This document shows, one piece after another, positions 45,013 to 58,500 of a stretch of DNA of 64,000 nt. Under the pieces are notes generated by a model. The model was not told the DNA's origin. It worked only from the letters and a program-made list of their open reading frames with translations, and searched no databases. A program made the translations under genes and the position numbers. The first letter of the stretch is position 1. Every line of letters starts with the position of its first letter. This DNA comes from Gyrodactylus bullatarudis (Eukaryota > Platyhelminthes > Monogenea > Gyrodactylidea > Gyrodactylidae): the NCBI GenBank assembly GCA_012064415.1, contig SSNU01000042.1, forward strand, positions 1 through 64,000, in the 5' to 3' direction.

Positions 45013-48000
45013 CTAGGAATAATCGAAGCCAGCTTTAGAGTTGAGAGCATATTTGAGTTTATCTCGGAGTGTGTTGTAGTCTTTGTAATCTGGAATCTTG
45101 AGCATGTTCACACAGGTCGAAGCGGTCGGAAGTCGGTCCAATTCTGGTACAATGTGAATAGTAAATGGGGGATGGAGGTTCTCAAATCCAAACATTGGCG
45201 GACTTGAGCATCCAGTGACAAATCTGAGTAGGGACCGAAGTTCATCCTGAGTAAATGATTCAATAAGCTCCCAAAAATGTAGCACTGTCTCTGACTCTGC
45301 CAAGGCTCCTAAAAAATAAAAAAAGACCGGGAATTAATCTTGATTTGGGACACTTTTGAAAAAGTTTACACGAATGACTCACTCTGGTAATATTCAGTGT
45401 GTTTCTTTAGATCATTAATATCAATGCTGGATTGTGAACCGGAGATGAGAGTTTGCAGCTCGAAGCAGTCATATATTCTAAGCCAGTCGATGCAGAGAAC
45501 ATCGGCGAGTCCTTTGATGAATTCATCTGTTTGTTCTTTTATCTAAGGATTGAATTGAAATTTTTATCTCTAATCTGAGTCTTTTTACTACAGTTGAAGA
45601 ATACTATGTTCTGAGACCCCCTCAGAGCCCACTTTCAGGTAAACTTGACCATTTTAAAGATATAAAAAATTTTATCTCAGATTTGTACTTATCTTTATAA
45701 ATTTATACCAGAAAACCATAACTACATTTTTGTATCTAAAGATTGATAGAGGTTACTCACCATCAAGTTTAATTTGTAATTGGTAACTTTTATGATGTAC
45801 TCGAGACGATTCTCATTAGTCACACGAATGGAAGACCCATTTGGGACCAAATCAATGGTCTTGACTGAGAACATGTTTTCATTTAGTGTAAAGTCTAAGC
45901 CAAGATCTACAACGTTTCCCTCATAGTTTTTGAGAAATTTCAAGTTTCTGAAAAAGTTTTAAAAAGATAAAAAACTGAAAGATTTCAAGCTTCTTGAGAA
46001 CTTACTTGTAAAGGTCCTGATCGAGAGTCTTTAGATAGGCAAAGTCAATAATGCTACGACTCGATTTGCTAACAATTTTGGCTAAGAAGAAGACAGCAAA
46101 ACGAATCTCTAACAACATGCCCATAGATAAGGCTTTGCCTAGAATCCGACCCAAGAAAAAGTAATGTTCCTTGTAGTTGGGTATGATCTCTGATACAGCT
46201 GGATTTGGATAGAGGGCTGGGAAATCTTTCGAATCTGTCAAGAGGAAAAGGCCACGAATAGGGTCGAAAGCGGTTGAAATGAGATCGGTGAGAAATTCTC
46301 GAGAGAGACCGCCGCCGTCATAACCAATCTCTTCGACTCGATGTTCGTTAATGAATGTAACCTTGAACTGTGGACGAAGGGAGGGGGCATTTAACTTTGA
46401 CAACGACTCAAAGGCATCTTCGTAAATGTGGGTCCTCCTTATTCGAATTGACAGGTGGTCATTCACGACAACTGAGAAGGGATCAAAGGAGATGCGAGAG
46501 TCGGCCTTGTTCAGAACCAATGCTCGAAGGATTTGATTGCGGACACTGAATTTGACAATAAAGGGCAATTGTAAGAGGACAATGATTTGGCGTATAAGAC
46601 GAATCATTTCCAAGGATAGTCCTTGATTGATGACTCCATCTACAGTGTTGTAAGCACTGAAATATCCGAATGGTGATTTGGCCAATAGGGCCAAAGGGCT
46701 ACTTTCCAGAGTATAATCAGTGTCGGAGGCTTTGGCTGATATCCAGGATATTATCAGGTCTGGTTGGGCTACAATCAAATCGACAATGTTATCCCTGGTC
46801 CATAGGGAATCTTTGGTCTTGTCATCAGCTTTGGTGACTTTACGGGTTAAGAGTTGTTCCTTCCTTTGGTGCCAGAGATAGATTTGGTTGATAACCTTTT
46901 GCATAGTGAGGAAACATTCACGGTATCTGTGCAATGTGTAGAGGTGATGAGATATTTGATCACGGCCATCTGGACTTTTTTCGCCTTCTTCATGATCATC
47001 ATCAACATCCATAAAATCTGCCTGATTCTCACTTGAATGGGTCTCGTCTATTTTCTGCATGATCCGTTTAAAGATGCTGTCGTCAAGGCGTTGATTATGA
47101 CTCAACATTATCCCGTTCAGATTCTGATCACCGCTGATGCAGCTGACGTTGAAGGAGTCCAAATTGACCATTTCAAAGATTCTGTCCAGATAAATCCCCC
47201 GATAAGAGTACAAATTTTCCTTTGGTATCGTCAACCTGTTTAGGTTGTCATTCTCAACACTCTTTAGGGGATGTGAGAGGTTGATAAGGCCCAGAATTAT
47301 GTCCAAGAGAAAGTTGTTCATTGTCAAGAGGTTGTGCGATTGGAATCGGGTATCGATTTCTTCGTCAGACATCCGAAGAAGATAGTGACGAAGGGTTGCA
47401 CAAAATGTGGTACAAACAGCAAAGAAGCTAGACAAGAAAAATTTCATTAGATTCTTTGAAAAGTCTGATATTAGACTTCTTATTTTATTCAAAATCAAGT
47501 ATCAAAATGCTTTTCTGTGATAATATTCAAGTTTTAAATCATTTCTGTTAAATTTTGTTATACAAATATGCCTACAAGAGAATTTAGGGAAAATGGGCAA
47601 TGCATGGGATTGCAAACGAATTTTCATTTATTTTAGATCTCACTCATCATTGTTATCAAAATTATATGTGCAAATTTCACGGAAAACTTTGATTTAATAA
47701 AAGGTAAAAATTTGTTACATCTCTAATACTCAAATTAGGAATGAGGAAAAATTTTTTTAGACTCATTGAAAGTTGAGACAAACTCATCAATTTCTGAGGC
47801 TTTAGTTCCATGAGGAAAGCCATTCTCCTTGATTACGGTGACAAATTTCATGGGCAATGAATCGGTGACAGTGACAGTGAGAGTCTGAAGACACTCGTAG
47901 AACTTGAGGATAATTTCCAATGATGACGAAAGGCAAGCATTCAAATTGAGGACTTGGTCAAATGTCAAACTCCTATAGACATAGGTGAGGAGGTAATAGA

Positions 48001-49386
48001 CGCAACAGATTGATTTGATGTTAGCAACGGTGAGGTTATTGCCCTGGAGTTGGACATAGGCCTTGAGGCGTTCTCTCAAAAGGCCAAAAATTGTTTTCCA
48101 GTTGAACTACAAAAACAAGGAATTAGATAAACTCAGAATACGAGGGGGGAGGGGTGTTAACTCACAGAATAACCAAGTAAATCATTAGCTTCAGAGTATT
48201 CTTCACGGAGGAAGCTGTTTTCATTATTATCAATGTGATGATTCCCCGGGCGTAGGGAGTTACTCTCCAACTTGCAAAACGGTATTAAATGGCCGGCACC
48301 CAGGTGGACACAAAAGCCTTTGGCAAAGTCAACTCGAATATTCTGGAGATGGATTAATTGGCGAACAAGACGTTCTGTTATATTGATAAAGTCAATGGTT
48401 TCCATAGAAGCCTTGATAAGCCAAGCATAAACCAAGTCTGTTGAAATAAGGAGAAATAAAAAATTGATATAGATAGAGGAAAGTAAAGCTAACTCGGTTT
48501 GACTTTAATCTCTTCACAAAGTAGAGCAGTTCTGAGCGTCTCAGAGCTATGAAAATGCTCGATGATCCGACATATCAAGAAATAGTTTACATTGCAATTT
48601 TTATATTCATTCATAGTGATTGAATTAAGATAGGCGAGGAGAATCTGGCTGGCTTCCTTCACCGGTGCTAACTTCACATGATCCAAGAGAATGTCGATCG
48701 GCCTTATGGCGGACATTAATCGTTCCAGTGAGTATTTATTCATATTTTGATTATTTTCCTTGATTGAATCGAGATGATTTTGATTTCGAATGAAACTGCA
48801 TATATTCTCAAATATATTTCTATTGAATAGGCGAGAAAAAGCATTATTTTGGCTGTTTATTTCTTGCATTCTAATGACGATAAGCTGAAAGACAAGTGAG
48901 AATGATTTTGACTCGGCCTTAGCGGGAAGATTTCCCAGATATTTGGCAAGTACAGAAATAAGAGAAATGTTTTTCTCATTATCAACAATGGGAGAGCTGT
49001 CAAGGAGAATTCTGACAAATTTAAGAGTGGAAGCGTCTTGAATTTGACCATGTCTGCTGATGAATAGGAAGAGGTTTATCAAATGGGAAAGATCTGTAGA
49101 AGTTTGGTTAAGGACACTTTCGAATTCCAATCTTGCTGCTGCAATTACTCTAATACGGCATCTATATCCTCTATAGACACGCTGGATTAAAAGACAGCTT
49201 TCCTCTTCGCGTCTTTGATGCTAAAGATAAAATTTGAGAAGAGTACCTGTCGTTCTTTTCTAAGTTCCCTCGATGCAAAAATGACGTCAGAAGATGTTAT
49301 CTAAAAATTGAAGAAAATTCACATACAGTTTTTGCATAACTTTTCTCTTTTCTTTTTGTCTTGTACTTTCCCTCAAATGAGAGCAT
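45013..49386 (-). CDS. UBE3C: HECT E3 ubiquitin ligase UBE3C (Hul5-like)
   Basis: Proteasome-associated E3/E4 ligase that extends ubiquitin chains. Nine exons close in phase: 49327-49386, 49247-49300, 48494-49220, 48166-48437, 47763-48106, 46006-47427, 45761-45947, 45383-45542 and 45013-45308; 1173 codons (human 1083). The N-terminus MLSFEGKYKTKRKEK parallels human MFSFEG...; the IQ motif is LLIQRVYRGYRCRIR. The HECT domain includes RRTHIYEDAFESLSKL, EEIGYDGGGLSREFLTDLIS, YPNPAV, HYFFLGRILGKALSMGMLLE, LYKNLKFLKNYEGNVVDLGL and the catalytic LPTASTCVNMLKIPDY. The C-terminal KLKYALNSKAGFDYS ends as in the family. Introns 1 and 2 are only 26 nt each. The exon 5 donor (GTCTAA) is the least certain join. 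It diverges from RALGAPA with 137 bp between starts. Confidence 0.95.
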
Positions 49387-49523
49387 TATATATTGAAAAA
49401 ATAAATAATTCAGAAAAAAATTTGAAATAGATATTAGAAAAAACAAACTAGACAATTATGATTGTTTTAGGTTTGAACGAAAAAAGCGTTTGTCGTTAAT
49501 TTGAAATGTAAATGAGCAAAAGT
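49387..49523. promoter_or_regulatory. Divergent promoter UBE3C / RALGAPA
   Basis: 137 bp between start codons of two large genes. AT-rich with several TATA-like strings (ATAAATAATT near 49401 and ATTTTTT on the other strand) but none diagnostic. A bidirectional promoter is inferred. Confidence 0.5.
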
Positions 49524-52500
49524 ATGTTTTCGAAGAGAAATACCGAGTTTTCCTTTGAAAAGTCCCTAAAAAAGTTTTATGGCGAAAAGGAACTAACCAA
49601 GAGGCTCAAGCACCTCCATTTAATTCTTGGTACGTCGTTTTATTTTATTTAAAATCAAGGTAAAAGAACGGAACTTGAAAACGCTGAATTTATTTCAAAA
49701 AATTTATCCGCTGTATTCTTCAACTTTTATGAGTCTTATTCATCTCTTGAGTCAGAATTTAGAAGCAAACTCACAATCTCTCAGTGGAAAGAGTCCGAGT
49801 CGCATTTTCAACTCTTAGAAGTAGATATTTTAACTCCTTAATTGCCTTTTAGAAAATCCTCCTCTATGTTCCTGATCAAATTCATGATGGGTATCAAAAC
49901 AATTGTATATGTAAGTCTTTTTTATCTTCCATATCAATAAAAATCTATAAATGATATTTTTTCTATAGTTCGAATTATTGAAAACTTGCTTCAAATCGGA
50001 AATTCTTCAAGAGCGAGAATTTGGGGCCTTCGTCTTTTCATTATTTGGTATCAAATAATTGGCGAAAAAGCTCACAAGTTTGCCAACAATCTATACAGTG
50101 ACCTTTTGAAAGAGTTCACACACGACGATAGTCCAGACAGACTCTACAAGTCCCTTGATTCTCGTAGAGATACAATAATTCCCAATAGACCTCCAAATGA
50201 TCCGACAATTCAATTTAATGTGATACCTCTAGATGCTAGTGCCAATTATCCACCTGATAATCACGAAGTAAGCTGAATGAAATTCTTTACTCTGATAATA
50301 ATATTAATTTTTCAACTGTACTCTCATGTATGCTTTATTGTAATATATTTCAAATCGATAAAAAACGTTTCTCTCACTCTGTGTGCTTCTACCTATTATG
50401 TGAAAACTGACGGAAAAGTCAACCATTTGATTATACAGAAATTTTATACTCATTTTGAATTATTTTAGCCTGTAGATTTCGAGAAATATTTGAATTTCTG
50501 TTTTACCGAATTTAAGGTATTTTTTGTTCTAGAAAGTTTATTAAAGCTCACATTACCTCTTCTCTTTTAGAATCTCTTTTAGAAGCTGTTAGGCATGGTG
50601 TAGGAGATTTTTTCTTCCACGTGTGAAATTTATGAATCTTCATTGAAAATTAGGAGATACCTCTTTTGGTTTTAATCAATATATTCACTGAGTATATAGT
50701 AAAAAAGTTTTTTATGATTTTTCCACTCAACTTCCTATTCCAGACAGAGGACAACATAACCCTGGAACTATTCAAGAGATTCCTCCGTTTCACTGTTACC
50801 GAGAGTCCCCGGATCAAATGGCAAGATCGTAGCAACATCAAAAGGAACTGGCAAAGTTGTTTCAATTTCCTCATTGAAAAGATGAAAGCCATCTTCCTAC
50901 CGAGAATCTTTCCATGTCTCTCCTTCAAGTACAACATTTTCAGGATTGGAGAGAATTCCACTTGTACACTATCGACAAGGAAGACTCTTTGTTGTGAGCC
51001 TTGCAACTGTCAACTATTCAATAATAAAATCTCTACTACCAACAATAATAATCTAACAAATAATGATACTTCTTTGAGTATGGAGAAAGTTAGTCCTCAG
51101 GACATTTTACTTCGCGAGGAAGTAATCAGATGGATTTGTGAGCTATTATACGCCCAGACAATGCATGCTGGATCTAACAAACGAATGTAAGTAGCATTAG
51201 AGTAACAGCCAATAGAAACTGAGTTTCTTTATCCTTGTTGTGCTTTAATAAGAATGTAAATTAAATTTAAATCATTAAAATACATTGATATTTTTCATTC
51301 TATTCAATTGTGACAAGGCATTAAGAAAACCTATTTGTTTACAGGGAAAATCGTCGAAGTGAAATAGACCCAACTGCTTTCACCTGTTCCTCCTACGATG
51401 CAAACTCTTCAGACCATGAAAGATCGTCAATTATTGAGAACAGTTCCTTGACCCCGATCAACTCACCCACACATCAGCCCTCATTCCTATCCAGATCCTC
51501 GATAAAGTCCAGCTCAAAGATTGACCCAATCAAGTACATCAATTGTATAGGGCCTTCATCTGCCAAGGAGGTTATCCTTCACACCCATCTCAGGACCAAT
51601 GAATCAGACCAGCCTGTCGAAATAAAGTACCGCGAACCCATTTTCTTCATTGGGGAGAATCCAGATTATACTGAGGCGTCGATCAACTTGATCGACTTTT
51701 GTCTCTTATCAACGAGGGAGAATGTCAACTTGATACATGAGCTGATCCATTTCACTTTTCATCTACCCTTTACCTCGTACAAGGCATTCTACGCCGTGAT
51801 TACCATCTACAAAATATGGATGACCAGGCCGGACTCTAGACATTATTTCAATCCCTCCTCCGGGGTGGAAGAGGAATTCCTAAGTCAACTAAAGCGCAAC
51901 TGCTTCAAGACAATGCTTCACAATGTTGCTACCCTCTTCAAGATTGCTGTCCCGGAAAAGAGTCGCAAGGACATTATCGCCATCTCACATTTAATGCCTA
52001 CAAATCCAAGTCAGCCGAACCAACAATTTAGCGCACAGAGTTCCACTGCTATATCACCTCAACAGAACAATGTCACCTTTACCTCTAACCTGGCCAATTC
52101 ATCGTATCAGTCTGTAAGGAATCCTTCGGGTGTCTCGCTTAACCGTATTCGCAAGGAATCTGTTCAAGTTCAAATCGATTATTCTGCCCTACAGGTTGAC
52201 CTGTGTAGTCAGATAATCTCGGAAATATTCCGTGATTCGTACAACAACACTTTTGTCGACAAGGAATACCTTCTCAATATTATTATTCATATTGTGGATG
52301 AAAATTTGCCAACTCGCCAGGTGCCAACAGACAAGAGCAGATGGTACTTTAACGAGATACTAGTTGGATCTCTCTTTCAAACTCTCAATGCAATGCTCTG
52401 TTGGAATACAACATATGTTGAAGACTCTGATATCCTGTGGGACAAATGTATCTCTGTATACACCAAATTTCATCATATCAAGGAACTCATTCAAGAATGG

Positions 52501-55500
52501 AAGGTATGAAATCGATTTTTAGTATATTTAACTTCCCCGAGACCTACTTTTTAGGCTATAATAAAGCTAGTTGATAAATAAGATTTAAAGCAATTAAATG
52601 CTAGTAATTTTGATCAACATTAGATGAAGAATTCGTATTTTACAAAAGTTAAACCTCTACATTTTGGTTCATTCCAAATTGGAAATTGCTTAAGTAACAT
52701 TTGTGTACCCCAGGTTCGTCTGATTTGGTAATGAATTAGTCCTTGTCACTGAATGTTACAGCTTACATATGACTAGTACGAATGAAAATCTCAGAGCATC
52801 CACGTGTACATCTTTTTTATTGACATATACGCACTAAGTATGCCACAACCTGGTATTTGATCCTAGGATCTCCAAATAAGACGAACCTGGGGGACTAGAA
52901 TTATTTAAGCACCTAGGATGAAATAATTTTGTCTAACGATGGCATCAAATAGACAGTTCAAGTGTCTTTCCCCACTACAACATGATTCAGTCTAGTGTGC
53001 ATTTGTAAATATTTCTAATTTTAGAAAATCTTAATCTTATGCACAAATAATCTCTGCAAATCTTTGTATCATGTCAACTTGAACGGGGAGGAGAGGATAG
53101 GCCATAAGAAGCCTCGTAAACGATCTCCAGGTCGTCTATCTGCTGTTATTGATCGACAGTCGACACTGCAGAATAAACCAAATCAACGATGTAGTCAAGA
53201 CATTTCTGCCAAATTGTCAAGAGGTCTCTCACAATTGGAGATTTTCTCCGATAGCTCAATCCTCAATATTAAAGACAGTGAGTATTTCATGTCTGTGTTA
53301 GTATAACATGGCTTTATTCGCTTCCCTTCTTCACAGAATACGATGCCGAAGAGGAAGACGAACAGGAAAGCCTCAGTGCTATCAAGAAGGGCAGTAAAAA
53401 TCTTTCAATTAAACGGTCCAAAAATAAAAAGTATGAAATGCGCAAATACTCTGTTTCCAATCAAGAATTCGACGTTCATCGAATATCCAATCAGAATAGA
53501 GCTGCTCGATCATCAAGTGAAACAAACTTGGCCAGATCTGTAAGGTTTTCTTCCTTCATTGAATAGAAAATTTACCAATCAAATCATTGAGAGATATAAA
53601 AATGTTCTTTCAATTCTAGCTGAATGACAGTGGCATTTTGGTCATGAATATGAGCCGTTCAAATCATTACCTCAACTCGCTGGCAAATGAAGAACTGATG
53701 AAAACCAACATTGACTGTCCCAATTTTGATTTGTCCGATGACAAGAATACTGACAAAAGTCTAACAGTAGATATTTCTCAGCAACCGGAAAATTTTGCCT
53801 CTGTAAGTTTCCAAAATCAACCTGTTCAATTGGGGGTAATCTTAAATCTAAATTTGATAAAAACCCAATGATAATTTAGCAGAAACCGGGTGAGAACCAA
53901 ATTATTATAGGCCCTTCACATTATCGTAAGGGCATTCAAATTGTTCAGAGGAAAAAGCGAAGCCCATCAACCTTTCATATGAAACGATCCAAAAGTCTCA
54001 CAAAAATATCTCAAGGTACTACCCAGCATTCATCTGAATCGCTGCTCGTTATGGGACTTCGCTATTCCTGTGGTGATGTTCTACCCACACTAGCGAAAAG
54101 TCTCATTATTGAAACAAACTCTCTGTTATCTCTGGTTGAAGATAAACTGCCGCCAAGTGTTGACGAGACCCAAATCAATCGTGTCAAGCCTACAGTGAGA
54201 CATGTACACAACCTCATTCCTTTCTTCAATCAATCAATCATCCAGATGATTAACTTTGAGACATTTTCAACTTGCATTCGACTAATTTATATCTCTCCCC
54301 TTTTGCATAATAACTTTCCCGAGTTAATGTAGCTTGACAAGACCTGTATTTTATGTGTTGAGGGTCAAAATTTCTAATCTAAATTATTTCTGAAAATGCA
54401 TTTTGATTATTATTGATTGGCACGCATTATATTTCTAATTGGGAGAAAGCATAAAAATCATACAGTACAATTATACAAGCATGAAATTGATTGATACACA
54501 TCTTTCAGATTGATTGAGAAATTTAAACATTTTCTATTTTACTTTTTAGTCCCTATCAGATCAATCTGTCCTCTTGTCAACTGGGAAGTCCATACTTAAT
54601 CAAAATGAAGGTTAGTCTTTGAAATTAACCAATAAGAACTGTGGAAAAAGTTTCATTGAGAAAAATTGTACAACTTTTTGAATGAATGAAAGCTACTAGC
54701 ATTTTCATTGGTTGATTTAAATCAGAAATTTTATTGAAATATTCATTCTCTCTCCTAGATGAAGGAACCAGTAGTATTTTTGAAGAGTCCATCTATTGTG
54801 AAAAGAAACATTCCTCCTTTACCTCGGGTATGTTGCCAACGAATCAATGAAAGGGGGTGAAAAAATATAAAAAACTTGTCACTTATTTTAAGGTATCGGA
54901 GAGGGGATGAGGACAAGTCCGAATATCTCAAGCCCCGGGGAAGATTTGAGTCTGGCCAAGAGTATCTCCATCGACTCACATTATCGTGGTAATGAGCGTC
55001 GTATTCAACAAAGCATCTATATTTCCCTATGGCAGAGAGTCATCGGCCTTCTCGGTCCCGTAAACAATATAAACCAACAAAAAACTCTCACCTACGTCTA
55101 CGAGGTATTATTGGAGGTGATTGACATGTTGTGCAAGGCTAGACAATTGCAGCCTCTGGAATTGGTCATACCGACCAAAACAAACATTTCCACTACTCTC
55201 TATACACCTCCCATTAACTACATTCTGCCCACAGCCTTTCAAGTGAGTTTAAATACTGGTGAAAAACAAATCTAATCCAGTACTAATATATTAACACTCT
55301 GAAATAGAGTAGGTTGAAATAATAATTTCATTTGTATTTATGCTATTCCTACAATGTTGACTGATCCTATTCACTGAAAATCTCTTTCTTCAGCTTGTCC
55401 TAACTCTGGAAATTGATGATTCCATGACATCAGCCAAATATCTAGCTATGCAGTGTATCCTTAGATGCCTTCTACGTCAGTATATTTATGGTGAAAGACC

Positions 55501-58500
55501 AAAGGATGATGAACTAGCCTTATTCTACTATGTTATACGACTGGCTTTGAATTCTCGCAATACTGTAAGTCATTTAGGTTAACTGAATTTCTTCGAGTAA
55601 AACACCAACTAGGTATCTCTTTATATTACAGAAATTCTCTGAACTAATTATCAATGAATCATCCACAAATCTAATTAGGAACCAACTTCCTGGTTCCACG
55701 TCCATCTACCCAGATTACCTGACTGCTATCGAAAGAATCATCAACCAAAAGAATACAGACACCGAGAGTATGGCCAAAGCAAATTCCATCATCCTCGTCT
55801 CACAATTGGTCACAATATTCCTTGACGAAGATCCCGACAAGAAGAACTACTCACTCTTTGTGAGTCTTCTTTCTCGTCTTCTCATGACTTTATTTTGATT
55901 TTTCCATCTTTTTCGTTCAGGATCAAGGTATGAAACTGCTAATTGACTCTCTCCGCTCAACAAGTTGCCAACTGACCAGATGTAAGACGTTGTCTGCCTT
56001 CTCACTTGGTCTCCTCTTCACATCTGGCGGAATGCATCAGTCTCTTTTGATTAACCTTGAAGAGGGACTCATCTTCCTCCTGGCCAATCTAACCAGTTGC
56101 AGTGAAGAGGTTGTCGTTATGACTACGAATTGCCTCAACGTCTTCAAGACTAGGCTAGACGTCCAGAGTAAGACCACTGGGAAGATACTCAAGAGATTGA
56201 TTATCCAAGCACATTGCTATGCCATACTCTACTTTTGGCTTGGCATCCTCTCGAAGCCAACCCTTTCACGAGAAGCTAAACGGGTTTGTTTATGATAATT
56301 TTTCATATCTATAGTGACCAAAATTACTTTTCAGCTCATGATACAACTACTCAAGAGTCTCCTGGACTGGTCTCTAACGCTAGAGTTGAACATGTTCCTT
56401 GAAAAAGAGGACCACGATTGGCTAGAATTCATTGGGTCCCCCTCAAAATGTAACACTGCATGTCTTTTGGAGAACATCATGCATACCCTAAACATTGTGG
56501 TGCACCTGTCATCGAAAGAGAAAGCGCCCAACACACTAACCGAGACCATTTATGATATTGACAACCCCTTGGTAGCTTATTCCCGGTCGAAGAGATCCCC
56601 CTTCTTCGATCAATGGCCCAAGGTCAAGGAAATGCGCCAAGTTGATACTGACGATATGAAATCATCGTATGATAATATGAATGATTTCTCAGAGGGATCT
56701 CCATTCGGCATTATCCGACCCAATGTTACCGGAAGTGTCAGACTCGCTGCAAGATATGTCATGTGTCATCTGATCAATAAACTTGGCAAAAGTTCCCTAC
56801 CAGCCACTTCAGTTAAAGAATATCACGATCAAGACTACACTGAGGATAAGGAAGACTTGAAATGGAAAGAATCCCTTGACAAGCCCTCCTTCCAGATGCT
56901 CGCCATTAATGACTCAATTCTTGTTAGTCTCATAACCATGACACAAAAGGAGGACATCTCATCAACAGAATGCAAGCACTTTGAGTCATTACGTAAGTGT
57001 GATACATGCCATATAAATACAGTTTTTAGAAATTTATAAGGAACCTTATTGGCCCGTTTTATTACTAATGGTAAAATTGGTTCCTTCCTGTTGCCAGGTT
57101 AGAAAATAGTGTTAGATATTATTTCATACGTATCTAATACGTTGCTTTAATAGAAAAGGGGAACAATTAATTATTGGGTTGAGGAGAAGAATTGAGTGAT
57201 TTGTTTCCAACTCTTCTCGTTTTCTTTTTCTGGGAGGGGGTTGGAAGACCATTTGGTTTCTTTCTCTTGGTTTCGGCAGGTTCTTTGGCTTCACATGATT
57301 CTTTTGGACGCAAAGGTTGGGTTTTTGTTGGTTGATTAGGTAGGCTTCAGCTGCTTTTAAGATGTAAATTTCTGAAAATTTCCGCACAAAAATTCGGTTT
57401 TCTCTAAAACAAAAAATTAATGATTTCTGGCTGTTAATGCTTTTTGGCTTGTCTTTCCAGTCTGAAGAAATTTTAAAGACTCTCCCCTAATTTTCTGCTT
57501 TAATCAGTGAATCCTGTTTATCTTGAAACCAGAATTTATGGAGGTTTTTTTCTAATTTTCGATAAATTCGGTTTTTGCCAAACATCTCAGCTCATAGGTA
57601 GCCGAGTTTTTTGTAAATACCAGATTCCTGATCAGCGTAAAATTTTAAAACTAGAAGAAAACATCTCCACCCCACTCCCCACTTATTATTGTTTAAATTG
57701 AAATTTTTCTTGTTATTTTCAGATACTGACAAATTCATTCGGGTTATTGTTCGGGACTTTTCCGGTAAATATTGCTGGGACCTTGTCGATCTCTTCCAAC
57801 ACAAAGACCTCAAACAATCTAGGAGCAATAGCTGCTTCTCAAGTAAATCATTTTGTCCAGCAGATGACTCGAAAGGGGATCAGGACCTCAGGAGTTCAAT
57901 TCGTTAGTTTATTGGATTGACAATTCGAAATTAGCAATAGTGACAATAATATATCAAATTATAGAGAAAATAACACAACTTGTATCAATTTTGATTAAAA
58001 TTTTTTAAAGTTAAAATTCACTAATTTGCTTCAGACCTGACAAATTTTACAAATTTCTTGTACTTTTTCTGCCAATGTCTGTTAATGGCTAGTCTATGGA
58101 AAATTTGCCCCTCTTATTTTTCTGAGTTTTAAAAAGACTGAGGGCTCTCCACCATCAAATTATTCAAATTCACCACAAAGGTTTCGTTTTTAATAAAGAG
58201 ACCAACGGGTTTCCAGAAAAATACTTTGTTTATCGGGTAAAATATTTTTGTCAAATGAAATTTGAATTAGAGTTTATGGAAAAATGATGCATAATCTAGA
58301 GTCAAAACAATTTTTGATATGCAAATTGACAAATTATTGTGTATATTGATAAAAGATGTGTTATTTTCTGAAAAATTTACCAATTTATACTACTATTTTT
58401 ACAATAATTAGCAATGTTATCATCTATACCTTTAAAAGACCAACAAGAGAGAAAAGAAAATCAAAAGGATAAATAACTACTCCAATAACAAAGAAATTAA

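Noticed and set aside
53979..54332. RALGAPA exon 11 extended to 54332 (through HNLIPFFNQSIIQMINFETF)
   Set aside because: A GTGAGA donor at 54195 closes in phase with the next exon at 54550, and the extension has no match to the family. The extension would end in a stop.
57124..57476. Minus-strand Lys/Pro-rich frame in a RALGAPA intron (PPPRKRKREELETN)
   Set aside because: Two alternative frames look equally coding-like and neither has a start or a known domain, so low-complexity bias is the simpler explanation.
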